This document shows positions 7,066-15,460 of a DNA stretch of 64,000 nt, in pieces (position 1 is the first letter of the stretch; each line of letters opens with the position of its first letter). The translations under genes and the position numbers were made by a program. This DNA is from Commensalibacter oyaizuii (lineage in GTDB: Bacteria > Pseudomonadota > Alphaproteobacteria > Acetobacterales > Acetobacteraceae), in NCBI RefSeq assembly GCF_029953265.1, contig NZ_JASBAO010000001.1, forward strand, positions 1,989,501 through 2,053,500, written 5' to 3'. The notes below the pieces were generated by a model. That model ran no database searches, was not told the origin of the DNA, and worked only from the letters and a program-made list of their open reading frames with translations.

Positions 7066-9336
7066 ATGAAATATGTTTTGACAAAATCTTGGTCAGTTGG
7101 GTTAATGACCTCTAGCTTTTTATGTTTATTGCCAGTGTCTGCATGGGCACAAGTAGGTCAGACCGATACTCAAGCTGTATCTTCTACGACTGAAACATCT
7201 GTGAATTTAAGTCCTGTTCGGGTCAAAGGAATTTCTGATCCTATTTTAAATTCAATGAAGATCGATCCTGACAAAGATTATACTAACGTTGGTAAATCAA
7301 GAGTTCTAACCACAACAATAACACGAGAAACATTAATAAATCGTCAAATTGATGACTTAGAAGACTTTTCAAGACGTGTAGATGCGTCCGTTAATTTTAA
7401 TGAGGATAGTGCTAGTTTAAATATGCGTGGTTTGGATAGGAATCGTCTTTTGGTAACTGTTGATGGGATACGTCAACCGTTTTCAAATGACGGTGCTTAT
7501 GCAGGTGGCTCTCCTACTCAACAAGGTGGGGTAGGGTATTTTGATTTTAATACAATGGGCGGTATTGATATTATCAAAAGTTCAGATTCTAGCTTTTTTG
7601 GAACAGGGGCTTTGGGGGGCGTTATAGCATTCCGAACATTAGATCCTGAAGATATTTTAAGACCTGGCGAAAAATTTGCGAACTCGACCAAAGCAACATA
7701 CGCTGGACAAAAAGCTGCGGCTGTTTTAAATCAATCTTTTGCTGCACGTTATGGAAATACGTTGTTCTTGTTATCTGGAGGTTATCAAAATGGTAGCGAA
7801 ACAGGGAATAGAGGCGAAACAGGTGGGCAAGGGAGGGATCGTACCAAGGCAAATCCTGCACATTATGTTCAAGGTAGCTTTCTAGGTAAAATCAGACATT
7901 ATTTCTCTGGTGGACATCGTTTAGGGATTACAGGTGAATGGTATGATTTAAATAATCATGAACATACATTGACTTCTCAAACAGTTGTTGGACAAGATTA
8001 TCATACGAATACAGAAAATCAACGGTCTCGATTCAGTGCTACTTATGATTACATTGCTGAAGATCCAAAAGATTTATTTGCTGAAGGTCATTTTACAGCT
8101 TATTGGCAAGACCAAAATACGATGACCAACACCACAAATTATAATTCTTTACGTCCAGCTAGTAATCAGTGGCAAGATTTGAAACTAAATACACAAACAT
8201 ATGGTGCGCTGGGTTCTGCGACAGTCAATGCATATACAGGGTCTGTGCATCATGCAATTACGTTTGGTGGTGAGGTCTATTTATCTGACTCAAGCCAAAA
8301 ACAACGTGGTTGGCGCGCAACGCCAAGTGCATTTGTGCATAATAATTATGCAGATATGCCAGATGTTCATGGTACAGATTTAAGTGCTATGCTGCAAGAC
8401 AGGATTTCTTTGGGACGTAATGATTGGTTGCATTTAACCCCAGGGGTTCGATTTGATTATTATAAAAGAGATCCTCATAATTCAAAAGATTATCAAAATA
8501 ATCCGGGCTATACTGGATTACCGTCTGGTAGTAGTGGCTCTCGTTATTCCCCGAAATTTTTGGCAGAGGCAAGATTGGCAAAGAATTTAACTGCCTATGC
8601 GTTATATTCTCAATCTTATCGTGCACCAGTAGCAACAGATCAGTATTTATCTTATAGTACTGCGCCATTATATGCGGTTACAGGAAATCCTAATCTTAAA
8701 GCTGAAACAGGTCGAGGATGGGAAGTTGGTTTAAAATATGGTGATTCAAAACGTGGTGCTAATGTTGCGTTTTATGATAATTACTATAAAAACTTTATTG
8801 ATATGATGGGCGTTACACCTTGCACTGGTTATCAATTTTGTTATGGATATACAAATCTAAAAGATGTGCGTATTTACGGGGTAGAGGCCAACGTCAATTG
8901 GGAACTTGATAAACATTGGCGTGGTTGGGGATCTTTTGCTTATACAAATGGTCGTAATACAGATATGAATTATAATTTGGCCTCTGTTGCACCATTCCGA
9001 GGTATTGTAGGGTTTGGCTATAAACAAGAAAATTGGGGAAGTGACCTTTCCAGTACCTTTGCTATTGCTAGAGATAATGCAAAATATTTAACCAGTACTG
9101 GCAGTTTAAGTAAGCAGTGGAATACACCAGGATACGTGATTTTTGATTGGACGGGTTGGTATCGTCCTTCGTTCTATAAACCTTTGAAAATCCAAGCTGG
9201 GATGTATAATATGTTTGACAAGAAATATTATAATGCAACCTCATTACCCATTGGACAATCAGCAAGTGGTATGCGTCAAGAATTCTATACCCAACCAGGA
9301 AGATATTTCAAAGTAACAGCACGCATTGACTTCTAA
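7066..9336 (+). CDS. TonB-dependent outer-membrane receptor, heme/hemoglobin type
   Basis: A 22-strand outer-membrane barrel expected to take up heme or hemoproteins using TonB-ExbBD. The 756-residue protein has a signal peptide ending in SAWA-Q, a TonB-box-like LSPVRVKG near residue 50, and a plug domain (about 80-200) with DDLEDFSRRVDASVNFNEDS, NMRGLDRNRLLVTVDGIRQP and SSFFGTGALGGVIAF. The latter are typical of the hemoglobin/transferrin/lactoferrin receptor branch. The barrel shows alternating aromatic strands, QSYRAP, and NPNLKAETGRGWEVGLKY, and ends RIDF with the terminal aromatic needed for insertion. Divergence from heme oxygenase supports a heme ligand, though substrate specificity cannot be read directly. 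Confidence 0.88.
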   Translation: MKYVLTKSWSVGLMTSSFLCLLPVSAWAQVGQTDTQAVSSTTETSVNLSPVRVKGISDPILNSMKIDPDKDYTNVGKSRVLTTTITRETLINRQIDDLEDFSRRVDASVNFNEDSASLNMRGLDRNRLLVTVDGIRQPFSNDGAYAGGSPTQQGGVGYFDFNTMGGIDIIKSSDSSFFGTGALGGVIAFRTLDPEDILRPGEKFANSTKATYAGQKAAAVLNQSFAARYGNTLFLLSGGYQNGSETGNRGETGGQGRDRTKANPAHYVQGSFLGKIRHYFSGGHRLGITGEWYDLNNHEHTLTSQTVVGQDYHTNTENQRSRFSATYDYIAEDPKDLFAEGHFTAYWQDQNTMTNTTNYNSLRPASNQWQDLKLNTQTYGALGSATVNAYTGSVHHAITFGGEVYLSDSSQKQRGWRATPSAFVHNNYADMPDVHGTDLSAMLQDRISLGRNDWLHLTPGVRFDYYKRDPHNSKDYQNNPGYTGLPSGSSGSRYSPKFLAEARLAKNLTAYALYSQSYRAPVATDQYLSYSTAPLYAVTGNPNLKAETGRGWEVGLKYGDSKRGANVAFYDNYYKNFIDMMGVTPCTGYQFCYGYTNLKDVRIYGVEANVNWELDKHWRGWGSFAYTNGRNTDMNYNLASVAPFRGIVGFGYKQENWGSDLSSTFAIARDNAKYLTSTGSLSKQWNTPGYVIFDWTGWYRPSFYKPLKIQAGMYNMFDKKYYNATSLPIGQSASGMRQEFYTQPGRYFKVTARIDF

Positions 9337-9358
9337 AAATAGTAGGCAGCTAAGATTA

Positions 9359-9396
9359 AAAAAGTGAAATGGTAAATATTTATCATTTCACTTTTT
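9359..9396 (+). terminator. Terminator after the heme receptor
   Basis: A perfect 13-bp stem (AAAAAGTGAAATG / CATTTCACTTTTT) with a 12-base AT loop, starting 22 bases after the receptor stop and ending in a T-run. Confidence 0.8.
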
Positions 9397-9600
9397 ATAT
9401 GGATAATAATGGTTCTTATTTGCGTTTAATAACAGAAATGCTGTTATATAACATCGTAAAAGTTAATGACTACGAATATGTCGAATTCGATTTTATTACC
9501 TATTACTGCAACTAATTTATAATCTCAAGTTGATAGTAAATTAGTTGTTTTAGATACAAACACAACACATAATAATAATGTATTTACATAAAGTTTGTAA

Positions 9601-9831
9601 CAAACTGAGAGTAAAGGAGAGACCCATTTAAAAGCTAATGATTGGTATCAACGGGATTTAGTTCATTTAACAACTAATATATTACAGGACGAAATTCAGC
9701 AAGATTTTTCAAGTAATTAGTTAATGTCAGGTCGAGGTTATCAAGCAGTTCCTATCGAGCATCTTGATGGAAATGTCAGGTATCTAATACAATGGAATGG
9801 CAAGCACGTGATGAGACTATTGATACTATAG
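9601..9831 (+). pseudogene. Probable decayed small gene (no start codon, in-frame stop)
   Basis: One frame stays open from 9601 to a TAG at 9718-9720 (translating as KANDWYQRDLVHLTT and onward) but has no start codon. A strong AAGGAGAG ribosome binding site sits just where a start should be. The same frame continues past the TAG through ATG at 9724, coding a further 35 residues (MSGRGYQAVPIEHLDGNV and onward), before stopping inside the next frame. Either this is one gene broken by a stop, or two tiny genes. Nothing in the translation matches a family I know. Confidence 0.35.
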
Positions 9832-10019
9832 TGAATTACCTAAAGGACATATATCATGATATTTTAGGTCATGATTGCAATATTGACGCAATAGCTCATG
9901 AAGTAATGAAATATGTATTTCGAGATGATCCTCGTTTATCAGATTACAAGGATATGATGTTACGAGATTTGCGCAATAGAGTTATATATTCTCAAGAAGC
10001 ATATGACAAGATTAATTAA
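9792..10019 (+). CDS. Hypothetical 75-residue acidic protein
   Basis: A small, charged, largely helical protein (MEWQARDETIDTIVNYLKDI at the start) with no signal peptide or membrane segment. Its stop is directly followed by the ATG of another small frame (TAA-ATG), which suggests coupled translation. It begins inside the end of the preceding decayed frame. No clear ribosome binding site is present (only AGG 11 bases upstream). It could be an intact accessory gene or the continuation, after a frameshift, of the upstream fragment. Function not recognised. Confidence 0.4.
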   Translation: MEWQARDETIDTIVNYLKDIYHDILGHDCNIDAIAHEVMKYVFRDDPRLSDYKDMMLRDLRNRVIYSQEAYDKIN

Positions 10020-10151
10020 ATGACATCTTTCATTTATGGTCAACCAGTTAATAATGAAACAGTTTGGTTCTATCAAGAAAATCTTGCGAGTGGGTGGTTT
10101 TCAAGTTTAGAAGAGGTAAAAAGTCACCTCAGGTCTTCTCATGCAGCATAG
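10020..10151 (+). CDS. Hypothetical 43-residue protein
   Basis: A short frame starting on the base after the previous stop codon. It encodes MTSFIYGQPVNNETVWFYQE and a tail ending SSLEEVKSHLRSSHAA. The tryptophan/tyrosine-rich first half looks protein-like rather than random. The tight junction with the preceding gene argues for co-translation. It has no homolog that I recognise and may be the tail of a degraded accessory or phage-derived gene. Confidence 0.3.
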   Translation: MTSFIYGQPVNNETVWFYQENLASGWFSSLEEVKSHLRSSHAA

Positions 10152-10348
10152 ATATATATATTGAACTATAGATATAAATTATTTTGTAGAGATAATTTTA
10201 GAATCGTAAAAAAAAGTATTTTATTTTTTGGTTACGGCCTGATTCAAAAAAGTTGTAGTAATATTTTTGTAATGATTTAAATGAAATATTTTTCATAAAA
10301 AGAATTGACTAAGAATTAAAAATTATAGTAAAGACAATTTCAGATTGT

Positions 10349-10425
10349 GGCGGACGTAGCTCAGTTGGTAGAGCGCCGGTTTGTGGTACCGGTTGTCGCG
10401 GGTTCGATCCCCGTCGTTCGCCCCA
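10349..10425 (+). tRNA. tRNA-His (GTG)
   Basis: A full cloverleaf of 77 nt with encoded CCA. The anticodon loop TTGTGGT gives GTG. The acceptor stem GCGGACG / CGTTCGC is preceded by an extra G at position -1 facing C73, the identity pair of tRNA-His. The T-loop reads TTCGATC. Accessory-looking frames lie immediately upstream, while a conserved-type gene follows. Confidence 0.95.
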
Positions 10426-10448
10426 TCTACATTTAATTTCCCCCAATA

Positions 10449-11318
10449 TTATAATTTTGTTTGTTCAATTCCTGTTTTAAAATCTATAGGGGTAAAGCCC
10501 AGTTGTTCCTTCATCTCTGAGATATCAAAATCTTTATTTTCAGCCAAACGTTGGATTTCGTCGGTTTTGATGGTGGGAATAAAAGGTATAAGATATGTCA
10601 GTAATGCTGCTGCTTTTAAGAATATCATGGGGATTGGAATAAATGGTTTTGCTGGAATATTGGCCTGTTTTAAAATAATTTTAATAAATTCCTTATAAGA
10701 TAATACTGTATTCCCAGCAATGACTAAACTATGTGGTCCATCCCAAGGTTTTGACAGTGCTGATAAAATTGCGCGGGTTATATCTGATTGATGAATCGGT
10801 TGTACTAAGGCTTTGCCCCCATTGGGTAGGGGGATAAAAGGTAAATGCTTTAATAAACTTGATAAACGTTGCACATTATTTTCCCCTTGAGATCCATAAA
10901 TCATTGTAGGATGCAATATCACCCCGCGACGATTGCTTGATAAAAACGCTTTTTCTCCTGCTATAACGCCATTGCCATGCGAATCCGGCCACCGTGTAAA
11001 TTTACGCGTACTACCTAAAAAGATATATGTCGCCTCTTTAGGTCCAGCTTCTAAAATGGTCGCACTATGTTTTGCGTGGGCTGTGCTGACAACATAAGCC
11101 GCGTCTTTTAAGGCATCGGCCAATGAAAGTGGATTATGTTTTAAATCAATGAGGCGATATTCGCCATTAAGATTACTTTTTTGCCATTTTTCAAGGTTCC
11201 TGATCAGAGAAATGACTTCGCAATTACGGGTTTGTAAAGCCTGAATCAGTGCTTTGCCAGAGCGACCAGTAGCACCGATAACGTGGATTTTCGTAGGAAG
11301 GGATTGGGAAAAATTCAT
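10449..11318 (-). CDS. NAD(P)-binding atypical SDR / NmrA-like family protein
   Basis: A 289-residue Rossmann-fold protein. The N-terminus IHVIGATGRSGKALIQAL is the dinucleotide-binding loop of the atypical extended short-chain dehydrogenases. The strand-4 region (DAAYVVSTAHAKHS) and HPTMIYGSQGENNVQRLSSL, with the YxxxN-like pattern, support an epimerase-type fold. A classical YxxxK catalytic motif is not evident, so a redox-sensing or isoflavone-reductase-like role is as likely as an enzymatic one. It converges on the tRNA-His gene and stands alone. No clear ribosome binding site precedes the ATG. Confidence 0.65.
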   Translation of the reverse strand: MNFSQSLPTKIHVIGATGRSGKALIQALQTRNCEVISLIRNLEKWQKSNLNGEYRLIDLKHNPLSLADALKDAAYVVSTAHAKHSATILEAGPKEATYIFLGSTRKFTRWPDSHGNGVIAGEKAFLSSNRRGVILHPTMIYGSQGENNVQRLSSLLKHLPFIPLPNGGKALVQPIHQSDITRAILSALSKPWDGPHSLVIAGNTVLSYKEFIKIILKQANIPAKPFIPIPMIFLKAAALLTYLIPFIPTIKTDEIQRLAENKDFDISEMKEQLGFTPIDFKTGIEQTKL

Positions 11319-11423
11319 CTAAGATTTCAATCAACTTTCGAAAAAAAATAGATTGCGGTAATATAATACCGCTTTAAAAAACACTGAAAAATAGATAAAA
11401 AATAAGAATGTTGTAAAAATTAC

Positions 11424-11451
11424 TTGACGAAATCCTTTCGAATGTTAATAA
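11424..11451 (+). promoter_or_regulatory. Putative sigma-70 promoter for rplM-rpsI
   Basis: TTGACG followed after 16 bases by TAATAA, lying 47 bases before the rplM start, in the only gap upstream of this ribosomal-protein operon. Confidence 0.5.
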
Positions 11452-11497
11452 CAGGAATAATTTTATAAAGCTGCTTAATTAACGGAATTTAGAGTTA

Positions 11498-11980
11498 ATG
11501 AAAACAACCATTTCGATTAAACCAGCGGAAGTAACAAAGAATTGGGTCCTAATTGATGCAAAAGACATCGTATTGGGCCGTCTTGCTACGATCGTTGCCA
11601 ACCGTTTACGGGGTAAACATAAACCTCAATATACACCACATGTTGATTGTGGTGATAATATTATTATTGTAAACGCCGAAAAAATTGCTTTAACTGGTAA
11701 AAAAGTTGAACAAAAGAAGTTCTATTACCACACGGGTTATCCTGGTGGAATTAAAGAACGTACTATCACCCAACGTTTGACAGGTAAAAATCCTGAACAT
11801 GTTGTGATCAAAGCTGTTGAACGGATGATCAGCCGTGGGCCATTACAACGTAAACAAATGAAAAATTTGTATGTTTATGCTGGTGAAACCCATCCACATG
11901 AAGCTCAACAACCTGTTAAGCTTGATGTTGCGGCGTTGAATCGTAAAAACAGTGTTATTAAACATAAAGTTGGAGCCTGA
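11498..11980 (+). CDS. rplM: 50S ribosomal protein L13
   Basis: A large-subunit ribosomal protein that binds 23S rRNA early in assembly. The 160-residue sequence carries the family signatures [35 protein letters not shown] and the [20 protein letters not shown] region. It is followed five bases later by rpsI, the conserved bacterial operon. A short N-terminal extension ([15 protein letters not shown]) is as seen in alphaproteobacteria. Confidence 0.98.
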   Translation: MKTTISIKPAEVTKNWVLIDAKDIVLGRLATIVANRLRGKHKPQYTPHVDCGDNIIIVNAEKIALTGKKVEQKKFYYHTGYPGGIKERTITQRLTGKNPEHVVIKAVERMISRGPLQRKQMKNLYVYAGETHPHEAQQPVKLDVAALNRKNSVIKHKVGA

Positions 11981-11985
11981 GGAAT

Positions 11986-12480
11986 ATGTCAGAGACTCAA
12001 GAACGTACAGGCAGCTTAGCTGATTTAAAAGGTGCCGTTGCTGATACTCCTTTGGCACAAGAAGCTGTTATTCGTGAACCAAAACGTGATCAATTTGGTC
12101 GTGCGTATGCAACTGGTCGTCGTAAGGACGCCGTGGCACGTGTATGGGTAAAGCCTGGTAAAGGTGACATTATTGTGAATGGTCGTGCAGTCGATGTATA
12201 TTTTGCACGTCCTGTATTACGTATGTTGTTAAACCAACCTTTCCTTGTGACGGATCGTCAAGGGCAGTTTGATATTTATTGTACTGTCAGTGGTGGTGGT
12301 TTATCTGGTCAAGCTGGTGCCGTTCGTCATGGCTTAAGCCGTGCATTATGCAATTACGAACCAGAATTACGCGGTGCATTAAAAGCTGCTGGGTTCTTAA
12401 CCCGTGATGCTCGTGTTGTTGAACGTAAGAAATACGGTAAAGCAAAAGCTCGCCGTTCTTTCCAGTTCAGCAAACGTTAA
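11986..12480 (+). CDS. rpsI: 30S ribosomal protein S9
   Basis: A small-subunit protein whose C-terminal tail reaches the P-site tRNA. The sequence shows [20 protein letters not shown], the [19 protein letters not shown] motif and the basic end RSFQFSKR. At 164 residues it is longer than the E. coli form because of an N-terminal extension of about 35 residues, a usual alphaproteobacterial feature. It lies five bases after rplM and is followed by a strong terminator. Confidence 0.98.
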   Translation: MSETQERTGSLADLKGAVADTPLAQEAVIREPKRDQFGRAYATGRRKDAVARVWVKPGKGDIIVNGRAVDVYFARPVLRMLLNQPFLVTDRQGQFDIYCTVSGGGLSGQAGAVRHGLSRALCNYEPELRGALKAAGFLTRDARVVERKKYGKAKARRSFQFSKR

Positions 12481-12500
12481 GATATACAGTTTTGTATTTC

Positions 12501-12545
12501 AAAAAGGCGGGAGAAAGGTCAAACTTTCTACCGCCTTTTTTATTT
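12501..12545 (+). terminator. Terminator of the rplM-rpsI operon
   Basis: AAAAAGGCGG and CCGCCTTTTT flank a second pairing (AGAAAG / CTTTCT), giving a long hairpin with a T-run beginning 20 bases after the rpsI stop. Confidence 0.85.
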
Positions 12546-13056
12546 AGAATATTGATCTTGTAGTAGGTAAGTACAAAAAACCGTTAATCGAGAAAGTAAA
12601 AATCATCATCAAATATTTTGGAATTTCACAAGAATGATGCTGGGGGTTACCTGAACTGTTTTTTTAATCTCTCTTTATATACGTCTATGGAACCCGCTTC
12701 CTTTGAGGATTATTCTATTTTAATTAATAGCTATACTTTTTTTAAAAAATCTTCTATAGAACTTTAAAATTTAAACTTAAATCTCCGAAGATACAGGTTT
12801 AAGCTATAGAAATCGGTGTATATTGGTAAAGAGTATGTTCATCTAAGGTTCTTTCAGGTCAGATAGAATTTGTTTTTTATTAGTAGGAACAATTTTTGCC
12901 ACAAATTTAAAAATGATATTGATGAAAGAAAATACCTTAGATATTTGAGATTATTGAATTTTTGATATTTTAGAAAATTTTTCTAAATTTATTAATAATA
13001 TTTCTTCGATAAAATAAAGCCAATCTTCTTTCTAAATTAGCATTATTATCAACAAG
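12546..13056. other. Non-coding AT-rich gap
   Basis: About 510 bases with stops in all frames at short distance. I see no RNA gene, repeat or promoter that I can support. Confidence 0.5.
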
Positions 13057-13095
13057 AAATTGAGTGTACTTTAATTATAAAATACACTCAATTTT
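13057..13095 (-). terminator. Hairpin after the first Sel1-repeat gene
   Basis: A perfect 12-bp stem (AAATTGAGTGTA / TACACTCAATTT) lies 15 bases past the stop of the minus-strand Sel1 gene. The T-tract is short, so termination may be weak. Confidence 0.6.
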
Positions 13096-13109
13096 CAATC
13101 TATAGACAT

Positions 13110-14138
13110 TTACTCTTCATTTAATTTTTTATAAGCATCACAGCCTTCTTGCAGCTGGTTTAAGCAAGCTTTTTGATAATATTCTTTGGCTTTTTCTTTA
13201 TTTTTAAAAACGCCTGAACCATTTTCATACATCTCGCCCAGATTAAATTGAGCTTTTACATTTCCTTGGTTTGCTACTTTTGTAAAATACTCGATTGCTT
13301 TTGCATAATCCTTAGAAACGCCCAGACCGTCCCGATAGATTACGCCCAAATTATATTGAGCCAAAGCAAACCCTTTGTTCGCAGCTTTGGTAAAATATTC
13401 TATTGCTTTTGTATAATCTTGTGGAACACCAAGAGCAGCATAATACATCCCACCCAGATTAAATTGAGCCTCTACATTCCCTTGATTGGCTGCTTTTTCG
13501 AAATACTCGATTGCTTTTGCATAATCCTTAGAAACGCCCTGACCGTCCCGATAGAGTACACCCAGATTATATTGAGCTAAAGCAAACCCTTGGTTGGCAG
13601 CTTTGGTAAAATACTCTGCGGATTTTGTATAATCTTTTACACTATTTGGACCATTCATATAGATCATACCCAAATTAAATTGAGCCTGTATATCCCCTTG
13701 ATTGGCAGCTTTAATAAAATACTCGATTGCTTTTGCATAATCTTTAGAAACGCCTTGACCGTCCCGATACATCACACCCAGATTATATTGAGCAGAAGCA
13801 TATCCTTGATTGGCGGCCTTGGTAAAATATTCCAATGCTTTTGTATAATCTTGTGGAATACCTTGGGCACAATAATACATTTCGCCAAGATTATATTGAG
13901 CTAAAGCAAACCCTTGGTTGGCAGCTTTGGTAAAATACTCGATTGCCTTTGTGTAATTTTGTGCAACGCCTTTACCATCTTTGTACATCATGCCGAGTTT
14001 ATATTGAGTCTCAACATCATTTTGATTTGCTTTTTGCTCTAATGTTGCAATGTCTTTTTGAGAATCGATAGCAAAAGCACTAGAGGTTACACATGAAAGA
14101 CTTGTCGCTACAAATAAAATATATTTGAATATTTTCAT
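13110..14138 (-). CDS. Exported Sel1-repeat protein A
   Basis: The 342-residue protein has a signal peptide (through about residue 23, SSAFA) and then about eight Sel1-like repeats of 36 residues with the core AQYNLGxMYxxGxGVxxDYxKAIEYFxKAANQG. Sel1 repeats stack as alpha-alpha hairpins and normally serve as protein-binding scaffolds, sometimes in host interaction or envelope stress. The DNA repeats at a 216-bp period, equal to two units (anchor copies at 13293, 13509 and 13725), so the array grew by duplicating two-repeat blocks. The C-terminus (YYQKACLNQLQEGCDAYKKL) has two cysteines shared with the two neighbouring paralogs. Binding partner unknown. Confidence 0.85.
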   Translation of the reverse strand: MKIFKYILFVATSLSCVTSSAFAIDSQKDIATLEQKANQNDVETQYKLGMMYKDGKGVAQNYTKAIEYFTKAANQGFALAQYNLGEMYYCAQGIPQDYTKALEYFTKAANQGYASAQYNLGVMYRDGQGVSKDYAKAIEYFIKAANQGDIQAQFNLGMIYMNGPNSVKDYTKSAEYFTKAANQGFALAQYNLGVLYRDGQGVSKDYAKAIEYFEKAANQGNVEAQFNLGGMYYAALGVPQDYTKAIEYFTKAANKGFALAQYNLGVIYRDGLGVSKDYAKAIEYFTKVANQGNVKAQFNLGEMYENGSGVFKNKEKAKEYYQKACLNQLQEGCDAYKKLNEE

Positions 14139-14216
14139 AATTTAATATCCTGATAACCCCTCAATTACACAGACAAATTACACAATATGTTTAGTCTTTA
14201 ATCTATAGATAATTTT

Positions 14217-15365
14217 TTACGCTTTAGTTAATCTTTCATAAGCATCACAGCCATCTTGATATCCATTTGAACAAGCCTGTTGATAATATTCCCTGGCTTT
14301 TTCTAAATCTTTTGGAACAGCTCCTCCATATTCATAGATTACACCAATACAATATTGTGCCTCTGCATGATCTTGCAGCGCAGCATCGATAAAATATTCC
14401 ATTGCTTTGGCTTCATCTTTGGGGATGCCTTCTCCACGCCAATAGATTAACCCAAGATTATAGCACGCAGACGCATGACCTTGATCGACAGCCTTTTGGT
14501 ACCATTCTATTGCTTTGGCAATATCTTGTGGAACGCCTTTTCCATGCTTATACATTCTGGCAAGATTATATTGTGCGCTCTCATCCTCTTGATCTGCAGC
14601 CTTTTGATACCATTCGATCGCTTTTTTATAATTCTGCCGCATACCTAAACCCTGTGCATACATTGTGCCAAGATTATATTGAGAATCTACATCCCCTTGA
14701 TCCGCGGCTTTCTGATACCATTCCAATGCTCTTTTATAATTTTGCTCAACGCCTTGACCTACATAATATGCAGATCCAATTCTATATTGTGCGTAAACAT
14801 GTCCTTGATCGGCTGCCTTTTGATACCATTTTAATGCGACATCAATATCCTGAGGGACATCTTCATCATTATTATATATTTCTCCAAGCTGAAATTGTGC
14901 TTCTGCATGTCCTTGATCCGCTGCTTTGCGGTACCATTCAATGGCTGTATTTATATTCTGAGGGACATTGCAAGCGCCTATGTTATATATTTCGCCAAGA
15001 TGAAATTGTGCGTTGGCATATCCTTGATCTCCAGATCGTAAATAATAGAATATTGCTGTCAAATCATCTTTGGGAATACCCTCAGCATACTCATACATAT
15101 GTGCCAAATGAAATTGAGCCTCTGCATCCTCTTGATCGGCTGCTTTTTGAAATAATTCACGAGCTTTATCATAATCTGGTGGAACGGAAATACCACTACT
15201 ATAAAATTGCCCTAAAATTCTTTGAGCAACAGCATCACCTTGTGCTGCTTTTTGCTCTAACTCTGCAATATCTTGTTCACTGAGCTGGGAATGGGTTTTA
15301 GTAGATTGCGGTACTTTGCTTGTATTGCTTTTAATATTTGGAAAGATTTTTTTGAAAAAACTCAT
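14217..15365 (-). CDS. Sel1-repeat protein B
   Basis: A 382-residue paralog of its neighbours, with about nine Sel1-like repeats. The consensus here favours AIEWYQKAADQGHAxAQYxLG. It lacks a signal peptide. The N-terminus is a short basic, amphipathic segment (MSFFKKIFPNIKSN) followed by a linker rich in Ser, Thr and Gln, so it may be cytoplasmic or delivered by another route. The C-terminal cap KAREYYQQACSNGYQDGCDA is almost identical to that of paralog C. It sits 78 bases upstream, in transcription order, of paralog A. Function unknown beyond a likely scaffold role. Confidence 0.85.
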   Translation of the reverse strand: MSFFKKIFPNIKSNTSKVPQSTKTHSQLSEQDIAELEQKAAQGDAVAQRILGQFYSSGISVPPDYDKARELFQKAADQEDAEAQFHLAHMYEYAEGIPKDDLTAIFYYLRSGDQGYANAQFHLGEIYNIGACNVPQNINTAIEWYRKAADQGHAEAQFQLGEIYNNDEDVPQDIDVALKWYQKAADQGHVYAQYRIGSAYYVGQGVEQNYKRALEWYQKAADQGDVDSQYNLGTMYAQGLGMRQNYKKAIEWYQKAADQEDESAQYNLARMYKHGKGVPQDIAKAIEWYQKAVDQGHASACYNLGLIYWRGEGIPKDEAKAMEYFIDAALQDHAEAQYCIGVIYEYGGAVPKDLEKAREYYQQACSNGYQDGCDAYERLTKA

Positions 15366-15460
15366 AATAAACGTTCCTTTAAATACCGCGCGTCCTTAGC
15401 AGAATTGTTTGATAATAAAATATTCTTTTATCATTATAAATACTTAAACTTATGAAAGTT

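Noticed and set aside
14402-15283. Long plus-strand open frame (293 codons) opposite Sel1 gene B, and similar ones opposite genes A and C
   Set aside because: They mirror the repeat period of the minus-strand genes and have improbable Tyr/His/Leu-rich composition; shadows of repetitive coding DNA.
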